Positions 1 to 9,003 of a stretch of 64,000 nt of DNA are shown in pieces. This DNA comes from Tricholoma matsutake. Its lineage: Eukaryota; Basidiomycota; Agaricomycetes; Agaricales; Tricholomataceae. The stretch spans positions 1,612,001-1,676,000 of the forward strand of contig AP026545.1 in the NCBI GenBank assembly GCA_026075535.2, given 5' to 3'. The notes under the pieces were generated by a model. That model did not search any database, had not been told where the DNA came from, and was given only the letters and a program-made list of their open reading frames with translations. The first letter of the stretch is position 1. Each line of letters starts with the position of its first letter. The position numbers and the translations under genes are program-made.

Positions 1-2139
1 TACAATCCTGTGACCAAGCATACTATGATCTGTGAACGCGCTGAATTTGATGAGCACTATTTTCCTGGTCTCAAACACACTTGGAACGAGCGACCTGTTG
101 ATCCCTCTTCCCCTCTCATCATGTCCGAGTATCTTACACCTTTGACAGTTCCTGATCTTAGTGACATTGATCCTGAACCTGTACAGGCAATTCTTCCTTC
201 TGGTGTAACTGATCTTGATGATGATCCTGTTCCATCTCAATCTCCTGCTCATGCTCCTACTCCTCCTGCTTCTTCTCCTCCTGCTAATACTACCCCTCAC
301 ACTCCCACTCCTCCTACTCAGACACCTGCTGTATCTCCACCTCAGACCCCAATTTCATCTCCTCCTCCATCACTTCCTCCACTTTTAGAGCGTTGAGCTG
401 CTAATCCATGCAAGAATGCTGGATTGCCACCACGGGCTTGGAATGAGCCCCTTGCTCCAATCCCAGCTCCACAATTCGATCAACCTTCATCTGATGATGA
501 GTCTGGTCCAGTTGTTGGTGATGGTTCGGATTCTAGTATTGATCTTGCATTATCTACTCATTATGCAGACCCACAGTCATTCAAGGAGGCTATGAAGCAC
601 TCAGATGCGCAAAAATGGCAGGAGGCAGCAAATGCAGAGATGAACAATCATTTTGAGAATGGGACTTGGGATTATGTGGAGTTACCTCCTGGTGCAAAGG
701 TAGTTGGATGCAAATGGGTTTTTAACCTCAAGCATAATGCTGATGGCTCCATTGAGTGTTACAAAGGTCAGGTTGTGGCTAAGGGTTTCACCCAACGCCC
801 TGGTTTTGAATATGCAGAAGATGCTACGTTCTCCCCAGTTTATCGGCCTGCTTCACTTTGGCTAATTCTTGCATTGGCTGCAAGGAAAGACCTCCACCTT
901 CGCTCTCTTGACATCTCCCATGCTTTCTTACTTGGGAAAGAACTTGAGGAAGTCATCTACATGCGCCAACCTGAGGGTTTCCATCAAGGTAACCCAAACA
1001 CAGTTTGTCTGCTGTGTAAACCTCTCTATGGGTTGAAACAGTCTGCTCGCAACTGGAATGCTCACCTCCATGAGGTATTGACAGCTATGTGATTTACACG
1101 CTGTGAAGCGGACCGTGCTGTTTATATTTACACATGAGGTGAAGTCAGGGTAATTGTTCCAATCTTTATCAATGACATTACTCTTGCTGGGACTTCTACT
1201 TCTGCCATTGACAAGGTAGTTGAAGATCTCAAATCCCATTTCAAACTTCATGATCTTGGTCCTACTCAATTCCTACTTGGCATCCACATTACTTGTGACC
1301 TCACAAATCACACCATCTCCCTCTCCCAATGTCAGTACATCATTGATGTGCTTGAACATTTTGGTATGTCAGATTGCAAACCTGTCTTGACTCCCATGGA
1401 TCCCTCCCTTTCATTGACTTCTGACATGTGCCCCAAAACAGAGGAAGATGTTGCAGAAATGTGCAATGTTCCTTATTTGGTTGCTGTTGGGTCTTTGATG
1501 TACCTTGCCACCACCACCCGTCCAGACATTGCTTATACAGTTGGTGTACTTGGTCATTTCAACCACAACCCTGGTCCTCATCATTGGCTTGCAGTCAAGC
1601 ATCTACTTCGCTATCTCAAGGGTACTATGGACTACAAACTAGTCTATGGACCTGATGAGGATGGTAGTGAGTTATTCACAACTTACACTGATGCTGACCA
1701 TGGTGGTAACAAGGATAATGGTCCCTCAACTGGTGGCTATTTGACTTGTGTCGGTGGAGGTGCAGTTGACTGGTGGAGTTGGTTACAACCTTTTGTGATG
1801 CTTTCCACCACAGAGGCTGAGTTTGTTGCTGCAGTAGAGGCTGGAAAGGAAATCAAGTGGACTTGCAGCATTTTACAGGAATTTGGATATTTTGTTGATC
1901 GTTTGTCCACTCTCTTCATTGATAACCAGTCCGCTCTCACTGTTTCCAAAAACCCGGAGCACCATGGACGAATGAAGCACCTTGATCTCAAGTACTACTG
2001 GCTACGCGATGAAGTTGAAGCTGGCACCATTTCCCCTGTCTATATCCCCACCACTGACCAACTTGCCAACATTCTTACCAAGGCACTACCTTGTGTAACA
2101 GTGGAAAAATTTTGGACTCTTCTTGGTTTAAAGGTGTAA
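1..2139 (+). pseudogene. Ty1/copia pol 3' part: integrase tail, reverse transcriptase, RNase H
   Basis: The 3' half of a copia polyprotein, which would copy element RNA to DNA and integrate it. One reading frame spans the region: a proline-rich post-integrase linker (1-400), the RT start with the WVFNLK and AKGFTQ motifs (about 700-800), RT core with LYGLKQ (about 1020), and RNase H with TDADHGG, STTEAEF and FIDNQSAL (about 1685-1940), ending at the conserved ILTKALP tail. Three in-frame TGA stops at 394, 1090 and 1132 break it; at least two replace positions where arginine (CGA) is plausible. The RT catalytic motif reads F-I-N-D instead of Y-V-D-D (AAT at 1171). The 5' part (gag, protease, integrase core) lies before the window. 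Certain as copia pol; dead as an enzyme. Confidence 0.93.
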
Positions 2140-2176
2140 TTTCAGTGATTTTGAGAGTTGCTTTATCAAGGGGGGG

Positions 2177-2668
2177 TGTTAAATGTATGATTCACCATCT
2201 CTCTATTTTACTTCTATCCTACTTCTATTCCATGTCCTATCACTTGTAGTTACACTCATGGGCACTTAGAGTAGTTTCCACCTTGTGTTTATCACTGTTT
2301 GTTTCACAGTATGTAGACTGCAGAGTCCAGAGTTTTGCACTCTTCAGTTGCTCACTCTGGACTCCAGCTGTTCAGTCTATCTGAGTCTCCCTTCACAGTT
2401 GCTAGGTTAAACTGCACTAAAGGCAACCTCAGACTTTAGCACACATTTGGCACAGCATCCATATATTCACAAGCTTGCCCAGTAGTTCACTTATATCACT
2501 GTCATATTACTGGTAAAGCATACAATATTCACCCCTGGCTGTCTGCTATAAGTATTCAAAAAGAGGCCTGAGCAGCCATACACAAGTAAAACCTCTGTGC
2601 CACAGCCATTTCACATTTTAAGGATTTTTCTTGATCTACTTTATCTCAATATGACATGGACAGGCATA
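2177..2668 (+). repeat. 3' LTR of the first copia element, right end uncertain
   Basis: A polypurine tract (a run of G after CAAG, 2168-2176) follows the pol stop by about 30 nt and is directly followed by TGTTAAATG, as expected for a 3' LTR start. The second copia element in this window has almost the same tract-LTR junction (41,368). The right boundary is inferred from the start of the next LTR at 2669; no clean CA end was found, so it may be truncated. Confidence 0.65.
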
Positions 2669-3070
2669 TGGTTAGGAAACAGCCCCATTACCTAATAAAA
2701 TTTCATTTTTATTTTGTTATGTTGAATTATGCTACATTACACTGAATTATGCTACACTTTACTAGCATGAGAATTTTATTTTGCATGCATAACATGTACA
2801 TGCATGTATGTGTGCATCGGTAGCAACAATGTACAATATATGTAACATAGTATATAAACCTTGAATACACACCTAGGGGACCCCAGTTGTGTTCTCTTAG
2901 GTATTTCACCTACACTTGTGGTGTGAAACACCTTTCTCAACCTACTATTCTATAAATAACCCCTTGCATCAAAACCATCAATTTCCCCATCATGCATGCA
3001 CATCCCACCCATTTCTTGTAGAGAGAACCTGCATGGTCTTAGCTAGCAGATAGTGGGTGTCGCCCTAACA
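2669..3070 (+). repeat. 5' LTR of gypsy Gy-A copy 1
   Basis: A 402 bp LTR, slightly altered at its start (TGGTTAGG where copy 2 has TGTTAAGA) and ending GTCGCCCTAACA. It is recognised because the same sequence recurs at 33,529-33,753 (partial) and, reversed and interrupted, at 12,423-15,481. It contains a TATA-like tatataaacc near 2850 and AATAAAA near 2694. No matching target duplication is visible because the element's other end is missing. Confidence 0.8.
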
Positions 3071-3415
3071 GAAGAACACAACTACCCATATCAGTGCACC
3101 TTCTCTTACTTGTGCATACATCATTGTTTCATCACACCACATCCAATTACTCATCCTTTTAGCACAAGCCAGAAGTACTTGTATATATGTAATCTACTTT
3201 TCTTTCATAAGCCGATGCCAGGCTTTGCCTTACATTGCAACTGCCAGTGATTGAGAAGCAGCACTCATCATTAGGACAGCTGCAACCAGACAACCAATTG
3301 GATCTGGTTTAGTTACAATTTACATTGCTCTATTTGGATGACTATTTAGTTACGAGCTGAATTCAGTGATAAGGCACCATAGCCAAAGAAGTGATTCATC
3401 ACAGATCTACCCATT

Positions 3416-3831
3416 ATGTCCAAACCATCAACTTCTAATCCCAGTTCTAATCCCATTCCTGCACCAGTGCTAGAGGTGAAGATTGATGTGCTTACAGCAC
3501 AAGTGTCACAATTAGTGATGGTGTTGGCAGCATCACAGCCCAGACATGCAGAAGTACAGCCAGAGATGACAGTAGACAGAGATGATGAGATGGAGGAGAT
3601 GGTGGAGTGGGTGTCACAGGATGATGTACAGACAGCAGAGAAGTCTGAAAATGGAAAAGTGCTTACCTAAGTATGCACCCCCACAAATCTTTGACAGTAC
3701 CATGGAGAATACAAAATCTTTCATCAGCTCTATAGTATTGTACATCCATGGGAGGAAGCCAGAGTTTCATACAGTCGAGTCTAGGATAATGTTTGCTCTC
3801 ACATACATTCAGGGGGGGAAAGCACAGTTCT
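3416..3831 (+). pseudogene. Gy-A copy 1 gag, N-terminal part
   Basis: Start of a gypsy Gag (capsid) gene, beginning MSKPSTSNP about 345 nt after the LTR; the leader in between shows no gene. It is the same protein as the minus-strand gag at 23,179-23,614 (shared KIDVL.AQ.SQLV, EEMVEW.SQDDVQ, DSTMENTKSFISS, FALTYIQGGKAQF). A frameshift near 3665 and an in-frame stop before 3790 break it. It is interrupted exactly after the codons for KAQF by the hAT-type element at 3832 and resumes at 8012. Gag N-terminus of this family is otherwise seen only here. Confidence 0.85.
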
Positions 3832-4007
3832 CAGTACTTTACACTCCCCCATATGTCTGTGTGCACTCCGCACAGACTGCATGGACTAGCTCAGACTCCA
3901 CATGGACTAGCTAGGACTCTACACAGATTCCACACAGACAGATGCCAGGTAATTAAATGTCAACTTGAATTTTTCAAGGCCATGGCTCACAAAAGTTTTG
4001 TACTAAG

Positions 4008-4078
4008 AGCAGGCTCGAACCCTCAACCTCAAGGTCACAACAATGTTATCACAACAAATTAACCACTCTGCCATACAG
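4008..4078 (-). other. tRNA-like sequence, left side of T1 copy 1
   Basis: On the minus strand an A-box-like TGGCAGAGTGG (4063-4073) and a B-box-like GGGTTCGAGCC (4012-4022) are spaced as in tRNA genes. The T-arm stem pairs poorly, so this is tRNA-derived or tRNA-like rather than a clear functional tRNA. It points toward the left end of the element. Confidence 0.5.
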
Positions 4079-4204
4079 GCAATGATAAGCAAACACTTTA
4101 TGTTATTTATTAACTATTTAAAATACTTTCAACATCAAAAAAAACGAGGATGCCCCCACAATAGAGGACATTTTATTGGTAGTATTAAATACAAAAAAGG
4201 TTGC

Positions 4205-4226
4205 CCCCCTGCCAAAGAGGGGGGCA
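4205..4226. repeat. H3 hairpin (C-run/G-run) and H2 hairpin near the left of T1 copy 1
   Basis: A run of C followed by a short loop and a run of G. It is the third hairpin class found near the same edge of the core in other copies (about 5504, 5572, 13,778, 13,826, 43,867, 43,946, 44,010, 46,122, 46,187). An H2 hairpin (GAGCAGATGCTC) follows at about 4311. Confidence 0.6.
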
Positions 4227-4727
4227 GTAGACTATAGAATAAAACAAAATAACCCACCATCTCACTAGCATGCAAGACAGCAGGGGCTGCACCCACAAAC
4301 CACCCTATGAGCAGATGCTCATAGGCATGGGGGGTGCATTCATCATTGGCCCTCTCTTGTGGCCCCCTCTTGTCCCCCTTGCCATCCACTGTTGGTCTGT
4401 ATGCACCCCCCTTCCTCCCTACTAGGGCACGGCATGGGTAACTCTCGGGTATATTTTCTTATACCTGTACCTGTACCTATGAACACCATACCCACACATA
4501 GTGAATGACATGGGTAACCCTGGGGTAAAAAAATCTGACCCGTACCCTTACCCATGCATACCCATACCCGTGAATGAAGGGTAAGGGTAAGGGCAGATAA
4601 GGGTCAAGGGTACAGCTAGTGGTCGTCACAGGTAACCCACAGCTGACTCAACATCTACCTGCACCCGTACCTGTGTGAAACCTGTACCCGTGCTCACAGG
4701 TATGGGTATGGCTACTTGTGGGTAGCG

Positions 4728-5212
4728 GGTACAGCAGGTTTTTTCTTTTTTTACTTACACATCGCCAATATTATATTTACTGGTTTTGGCACTCAGATGA
4801 GTGCCACAAACCCTTTGTTTACTTATCTACTGTGTTTAGGTACTAATATACTTATTTTATTTGGGGGGAAGCGATGCCCCGAAGAAGGGGTAGCTTGTGG
4901 AAGCAGCATCTTATATATTGGTTGATGTTTATTACTGTTTGGTTCCAGTAAATGAACATGAATGGCAACATGCAACGTGTTCATGTTCATTTACTGGAAC
5001 CAAACAGTAATAAAGATCAACTAATATATAAGATGCTGCTTCCACAAGCTACCCCTTCTTTGGGGTGTCACTTCCCCCCAAATAAAATAAGTATATTAGT
5101 ACCTAAACACAGTAGATAAGTAAATAAAGGGTTTGCGGCACTCATCTGAGTGCTGAAACCAGTAAATAAACACTAGCGACATGTAAGTAGTCAAAGAAAA
5201 ACCTGCCCTGGT
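4728..5212. repeat. Long foldback (MITE-like) palindrome
   Basis: Two arms of roughly 230 bp are near-perfect reverse complements around a centre near 4965-4975. The outer ends read GCAGGTTTTTTC and, reversed, GGCAGGTTTTTC. The arms contain ACTTACA(C/T) near the outer edge and a block ATGCTGCTTCCACAAGC in the right arm, mirrored in the left. No protein is encoded. No clean target duplication was found, so the exact boundaries are approximate. Confidence 0.8.
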
Positions 5213-5896
5213 GATGGGTACCAGGCACAGATCATGGGTACCCTAAGTGTGACCAGTACCCAGTGAACCCACCTGAGGGGTACAGATTTCTCAGGGGTAC
5301 AATAATTTGTACCCGTACCCGTACCCTCACATACCCATCCTACTTACCCACGTGGGTCTGCATACCCATGTCATTCACTACCCACATGGGTAGGGGTATG
5401 GTGTTACCATGGGTTTCTGCGGGTTACCCATGGTTATTCACGGGTTTCAGCATGAATATGTATTTTAATAATCTAATTACACTAAATTAATATACAGAAA
5501 GTGACCCCCCTCTCGTGTTTGGAGCGAGGGAGGGGGGTGGTGCCTTTAGTCGCCGAGAACAGAATGAGTAACCCCCCTGCTCGCATTTGCAGCGAGAGAG
5601 GGGGGGCTGCTGCCTGTAGTTGTCAATCCCCATTTCCACCCCACGAGCAGTTGCTCATGAGGCTGGGGTGGGTGGTGTGCCTGTAGTCATCAATCCCTGT
5701 TTCCACCCCACGAGCAGTTGCTCATGGTGGCAGTTGGGTCCTTGGGTCCTCCTCCTGGTCATCGTTGTCATTCCACCTGCTATCCACCCCATGAGCAGTT
5801 GCTTGTGAGGCTGGGGCAGGTGGTGTGCCGTTGTGACGTGGCAGCATTGGCGTGGGGTCATTCTGTGTGAGCTCCTCGTTCCGAGGGAATTCCAAC

Positions 5897-5960
5897 CTAG
5901 GAAATGAAAGAAACAAAATAGTTAGTTTACAAAAAAAAGAAACAAACTAAAAAAAATTAC
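5897..5960 (-). other. Candidate spliceosomal intron (64 nt)
   Basis: Minus strand: GTAATT donor, pyrimidine-rich body, CTAAC branch site and CCTAG acceptor. The same intron recurs at 44,268-44,332 and, split by a MITE, at 46,515-47,030. Confidence 0.75.
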
Positions 5961-6065
5961 CATGGGCCCAAACGATGCAATCACGTCGTTTGGGCCCGGG
6001 TGACATGGCACTGTTGGGTGTGTGTCGTTAGCTGTCATTGTCTGTTGTTATCAGTAGTTTAGAAC
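5961..6065 (-). other. 105-nt exon between two introns, carrying an H1 hairpin
   Basis: Its last bases contain the GGGCCCAAACGA stem palindrome (5964-5997), ending 3 nt before the 5' splice site. All three frames contain stops in at least one copy, so it is probably not coding. The same 105-nt exon length is kept in the copies at 44,333 and 47,031. Confidence 0.65.
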
Positions 6066-6131
6066 CTGAAAAAGAAGAAACATAATCAGTTAGTTTACAA
6101 AAAACAAGAAATGAAACACAAAAAAACTTAC
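6066..6131 (-). other. Candidate spliceosomal intron (66 nt)
   Basis: Minus strand: GTAAGT donor, CTAAC branch, TTTTTCAG acceptor. It is preceded by an H1 hairpin (6136-6166) 4 nt before the donor. Homologous introns are at 44,438-44,501 and 47,136-47,201. Confidence 0.8.
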
Positions 6132-6191
6132 TATAGGCCCAAACGACGATTCACATCATTTGGGCCATGCTATGGTGGTGGTTGGATCGTC

Positions 6192-6248
6192 CTATAGTTT
6201 AGAATTAGATGTGCTGTGAGTATTCAACAAGGTCAGATGATTACTCAC
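6192..6248 (-). other. Candidate spliceosomal intron (57 nt)
   Basis: Minus strand: GTGAGT donor following GGTCAG, TTCTAAAC branch-like site, CTATAG acceptor. The exon between this and the next intron is exactly 60 nt (6132-6191). The homologue at 47,262-47,318 keeps all sites; that near 44,562-44,618 has lost the AG acceptor. Confidence 0.6.
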
Positions 6249-6489
6249 CTGACCAAAATCCAGGTACTGGCATACCCACACATACCTGTAACACTGTGGA
6301 AAATGGTATGGTGTTGCCCGGGTATGGCAATCCCATGCCCGTACCCATACCTGTGCATACCCGTGACCGGAAACACATGGTGTTACCCATACCCGTGCCG
6401 TGCCCTACTCCCTGCAAGCAGGTGCTCATAGCAGAGGGGTGTGGTGCCATGGGCATCCTGTCATCATTTTTTGGCCATCTTCTTGTTGT

Positions 6490-7110
6490 TGTTCCACCCA
6501 CCATCCACCCCATGAGCAGTTGCTCATGAGGCTGGTGGTGGGTGGTGCTTGTTGGCTCCCCCCCCTCTCATTATCTTCCTTGTCCCCTCTCGTGGTCTAT
6601 AGTTCAAATTAATATCTAAAAAAGTTTGTTTGTCAAAAAAAGAAAGGAATGAGCAAAGAAAAAAAGAAAAAAAAACTTACCTGGCCCAAGAGACGTCGAT
6701 GACATCTCTCGGGCCTTTTTTTGTTCAGCTTCCCTTCTCGTTGCATTGGTGTTGTCATTTTGGTTCGTCGTCTGTGTTGTTGTCATCCCTGCAGCGGTGG
6801 TGGTGGTGGTGGTGGTGGTAGATGTTGCCCTGTCATCCCCTGGCCATTCATTGTGCCCTCCCTTTCCCCCTCCCCTCCCCTCCTCATCCCCTCACCCTTG
6901 CCCATCCACTCGGTGAGCAGGGGCTTGCAGCAGTGGTGATAGGGCCAGCACCCCCATCCACCTCAGTTGTTGTCTTCGTTGTTCCACCTGTGATCCACCC
7001 CACAAGCAGTTGCTCATGAGGCTGGGGGTGGGTGGTGTGTCGTCCATTGCCATGGTAGTGCTCACCCACCATCCACCCCATGAGCAGTTGCTTGTGAGGC
7101 TGGAGGTGGG
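6490..7110 (-). repeat. H2 hairpin cluster in the T1 copy 1 core
   Basis: Three copies (about 6512, 7002, 7081) of a nested palindrome: an inner GAGCANNTGCTC flanked by CCACCC on one side and GGGTGG on the other. Read on the minus strand in one frame each gives the peptide H-E/K-Q-L-L-V/M-G-W, which recurs in other copies at about 5700-5800, 22,370, 44,170 and 46,410. A (GGT)n microsatellite is at 6795-6820. No confident protein could be built. Confidence 0.7.
6616..6680 (-). other. Candidate spliceosomal intron (65 nt)
   Basis: Minus strand: GTAAGT donor directly after an H1-type hairpin (6683-6715, stem GGCCCGAGAGATG), long pyrimidine tract, TTTTTTAG acceptor. It lies in the T1 core outside the nested T2 element. 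Confidence 0.75.
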
Positions 7111-7357
7111 TGTTGTCATGGGATTTTGTTTTGGGGGGGTTGGGGAGCATCAGTGCAATGTGGTGCACGTACAGGGGTTGGTGGGTGCTTACTAGGCAGG
7201 TATCCCCCTTCTTGGGTCTGCTGGCATCCCTCAGCACCCTCCTAGCCCATGTCGACAGCGTCACATCCCATTTGAATGGGGATGATAGGGATTGGGTTGC
7301 CATGTGCATGCATTGCACATTTTTCGTGGTTGGCAGTCATCACCATGACTGTACAAC

Positions 7358-7421
7358 CTAAAAATTAATAAAATACAATTAGTTACTTAATAAAAACAAA
7401 AAGAAAAAAAAGAAAACTTAC
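7358..7421 (-). other. Candidate spliceosomal intron (64 nt)
   Basis: Minus strand: GTAAGT donor after GGGCCCAA, AGTAACTAAT branch-like site, TTTTTAG acceptor. It separates an exon with two CAAGCTGA.GCAATGGG-type repeats from the longest open stretch of the core (to about 6884). Confidence 0.8.
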
Positions 7422-7480
7422 TTGGGCCCATTGTGTCAGCTTGGCTCATTGGGTCCCATTGCATCAGCTTGGCTAGTTTG

Positions 7481-7532
7481 CTAATAAATAGTTAGTTCTT
7501 AAAAATAAGCAAGAAATGTAAAAAATACTTAC
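7481..7532 (-). other. Candidate spliceosomal intron (52 nt)
   Basis: Minus strand: GTAAGT donor two bases after GGGCCC, AACTAACT branch, TTATTAG acceptor. It is the first intron of the core in the reading direction. Confidence 0.8.
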
Positions 7533-7667
7533 CTGGGCCCATTTAAGAGTGGTGGTGGTCAGCAAAAATGTTGATCAACAATGATTGTTGATGTGTCATG
7601 AACTTGCACATGAGTCATGTGATTCAAACAAGGATGGTTAGATAATCCAATTGTTTGCACCTACTGA

Positions 7668-7738
7668 CAATGGCTCTGTGGTGGTTAACTGCTGCTATTT
7701 ATGCTTGGCTACAAGGCTTGGGGTTCAATTCTACTTTA
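7668..7738 (+). other. tRNA-like sequence, right side of T1 copy 1
   Basis: A-box-like TGGCTCTGTGGTGGTTAAC (from 7671) and B-box-like GGGTTCAATTC (7721-7731), spaced as in a tRNA gene, pointing toward the right end of the element. It mirrors the left tRNA-like sequence at 4008. Confidence 0.5.
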
Positions 7739-8011
7739 GTACATAATTTTTCTGTAGTCTCTGCTATGCATCCATGGACTCGACTCAGACTTGACTCAGA
7801 TATGTATCTGTCCTAGTCCGTCCAAGTCTGAGTAAAGAAAAATGTCCATGCACACTCCGAGTAAAAGTCCAAAAATAGCTCGGACTCCATGTGGACGCTC
7901 TAGGAGTCTGAGCAACTGCTATACAGGATGTTTGAGCCAAATGAGTGGGTGCCAGTCCAAGCTAGTCTGCATGGAGTCTGTGCAGAATATATGGGGGACA
8001 GTAAAGACCTC

Positions 8012-8478
8012 ACAGTTCTGGAGAAATGAGGCTATTAATCAAATTGTCATGGGAAATGAACCATTTGCAACTTTCAAGGAATTTTTGGAGAGATTGGAGG
8101 CACAGTTTGGTGATCCTAATCTGAAGGTGACAGTTAATGTTAAATTAAAAATCATGTGCCAAGGTTCCCTAATGGTGGATGAATTTATTTTGCAGTTTAA
8201 AGTGGAAGCTTTGCAGACAGACATGGGAGAAGCCACATTGGTGGAATTTTTGGACTACCTTCTATGCCAGAGAAGTTGGATGAGTGGTATAACTGGGTGA
8301 TGTGCCTTGATCAGCAATATCAGCAGGAACAGGCCAAATCAAAGTTGATGTATGGAAGTAGTAAATTTGGGAAGCCATCAGGAGGAAAGTCTGAGAAAGG
8401 AAAGGTGCCTCAGGTGCAAACTCTGAGGGCACTGCCACTGGCCATGGCAGTGACACTTATTGTTGCAGAGTTAGCAAC
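8012..8478 (+). pseudogene. Gy-A copy 1 gag, second part
   Basis: Resumes the Gag capsid domain after the T1 insertion: WRNEAINQI, FATFKEFLERLEAQFGDPN and KLKIMCQGSLMVDEFILQF, then after a frameshift near 8255 the linker MPEKLDEWYNWV..DQQYQQEQ. It parallels the minus-strand gag at 21,261-21,876. It is cut at 8478, before its zinc knuckle, by the LTR that begins at 8479. The rest of this copy (protease and pol) is not in the window. Confidence 0.88.
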
Positions 8479-9003
8479 TGTAAGGGGACCACTGGACAGA
8501 GGTCTACAAACTCTATGAACTCTACAAACTGTACAAACATGCACAAACATGCACAAACATGTTCAAACATGCATGAACAAGTTCAAACAAATTTGAACCT
8601 CATGAAACTACTTTGAATCGACTTTGAAGGTCACAAACATCTTTGAACGACTTCAAAGTGGTTCTCAACTACTTCATGCCCTTTCAGAAGGTCTTTGTGC
8701 ACTTCCTACCACCTTTGGTAGTCATCCCAATGTCTGGACCGATCCCCATCATAATGAGGATCACCTGTCTATATTGTATATTGACCCTGTTGGCATATCC
8801 CCTTAGGGGCTGCTTCCAGCTACATTGTAACATGGATATTAGTACATAGTCTGGGGCCTTGCAATGGAAACCTTAGAGAGTTCTGTTTGGTTTTCCCTTG
8901 CAAGGTGCAAGTTGTTAATCTTTGTTGTATTTTAGTAATCTAACTTTGGTTTTCCCTTGCAAGTATCGTGCTAATTAGCACTGATCATAAGGTTGCCCTT
9001 ACA
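8479..9003 (+). repeat. 5' LTR of gypsy Gy-C copy 1
   Basis: A 525 bp LTR with perfect 8-bp ends TGTAAGGG / CCCTTACA, inserted into Gy-A gag and followed 150 nt later by a gag start. Its first part holds a run of ACAAACATG-type short repeats (8525-8640). Related LTRs are at 33,092-33,528 (reverse) and 60,464-60,898. The 3' LTR was not found. Confidence 0.8.

Larger units (their letters stand above)
4423..6407. mobile_element. Non-autonomous hAT-type element, T2 ends (copy 1)
   Basis: Starts TAGGGCACGGCATGGGTAAC and ends with the inverse GGGTATGGGTAA / CCGTGCCCTA. The flanking 8 bp are CTCCCTAC and CTCCCTGC (one mismatch). Several hundred bp inside each end are packed with GGGTA/TACCC words, which look like subterminal transposase-binding repeats. 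The interior, read on the minus strand, contains three short introns, two H1 hairpins, several H2 hairpins and two H3 hairpins. A 485 bp foldback element sits near its left end. No transposase was seen. Copies 2 and 3 are at 43,677 and 45,928. Confidence 0.88.
3832..8011. mobile_element. Non-autonomous hAT-type element, T1 ends (copy 1), carrying a nested T2 element
   Basis: Bounded by imperfect inverted repeats, left CAGTACTTTACACTCCCCC and right (reverse complement) GAGGTCTTTACTGTCCCCC, and by an 8-bp target duplication ACAGTTCT (3824-3831 and 8012-8019) inside Gy-A gag. Eight-bp duplications and CAG-type ends indicate the hAT superfamily. No transposase is visible. Order inward from each end: inverted repeat; 100-200 bp rich in AGTCC/GGACT words; a tRNA-like sequence pointing outward; then a minus-strand core of hairpins and short introns. 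Length without the nested element at 4423-6407 is about 2.2 kb. T1 copies 2 and 3 lie at 13,338 and 62,928. Confidence 0.85.

Noticed and set aside
2727..2909. Minus-strand open frame across the Gy-A LTR (also at 33,363-33,627)
   Set aside because: It recurs only because the LTR is repeated; it overlaps the TATA-like box and has no domain.
4436..4735. GGGTA arrays as a telomere or subtelomere
   Set aside because: They lie inside elements with inverted repeats and 8-bp duplications, occur at both ends in both orientations, and are not TTAGGG.
5964..5997. H1 hairpins as bacterial-type terminators
   Set aside because: They stand directly before intron donors, lack a downstream U-run as terminator context, and lie in a eukaryotic genome.
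6884..7318. 144-codon open frame on the minus strand of the T1 core as a protein gene
   Set aside because: Composition follows the H2 palindromes and GC-rich repeats. Homologous copies do not keep the frame as a whole. Kept only as a note on the recurring peptide.
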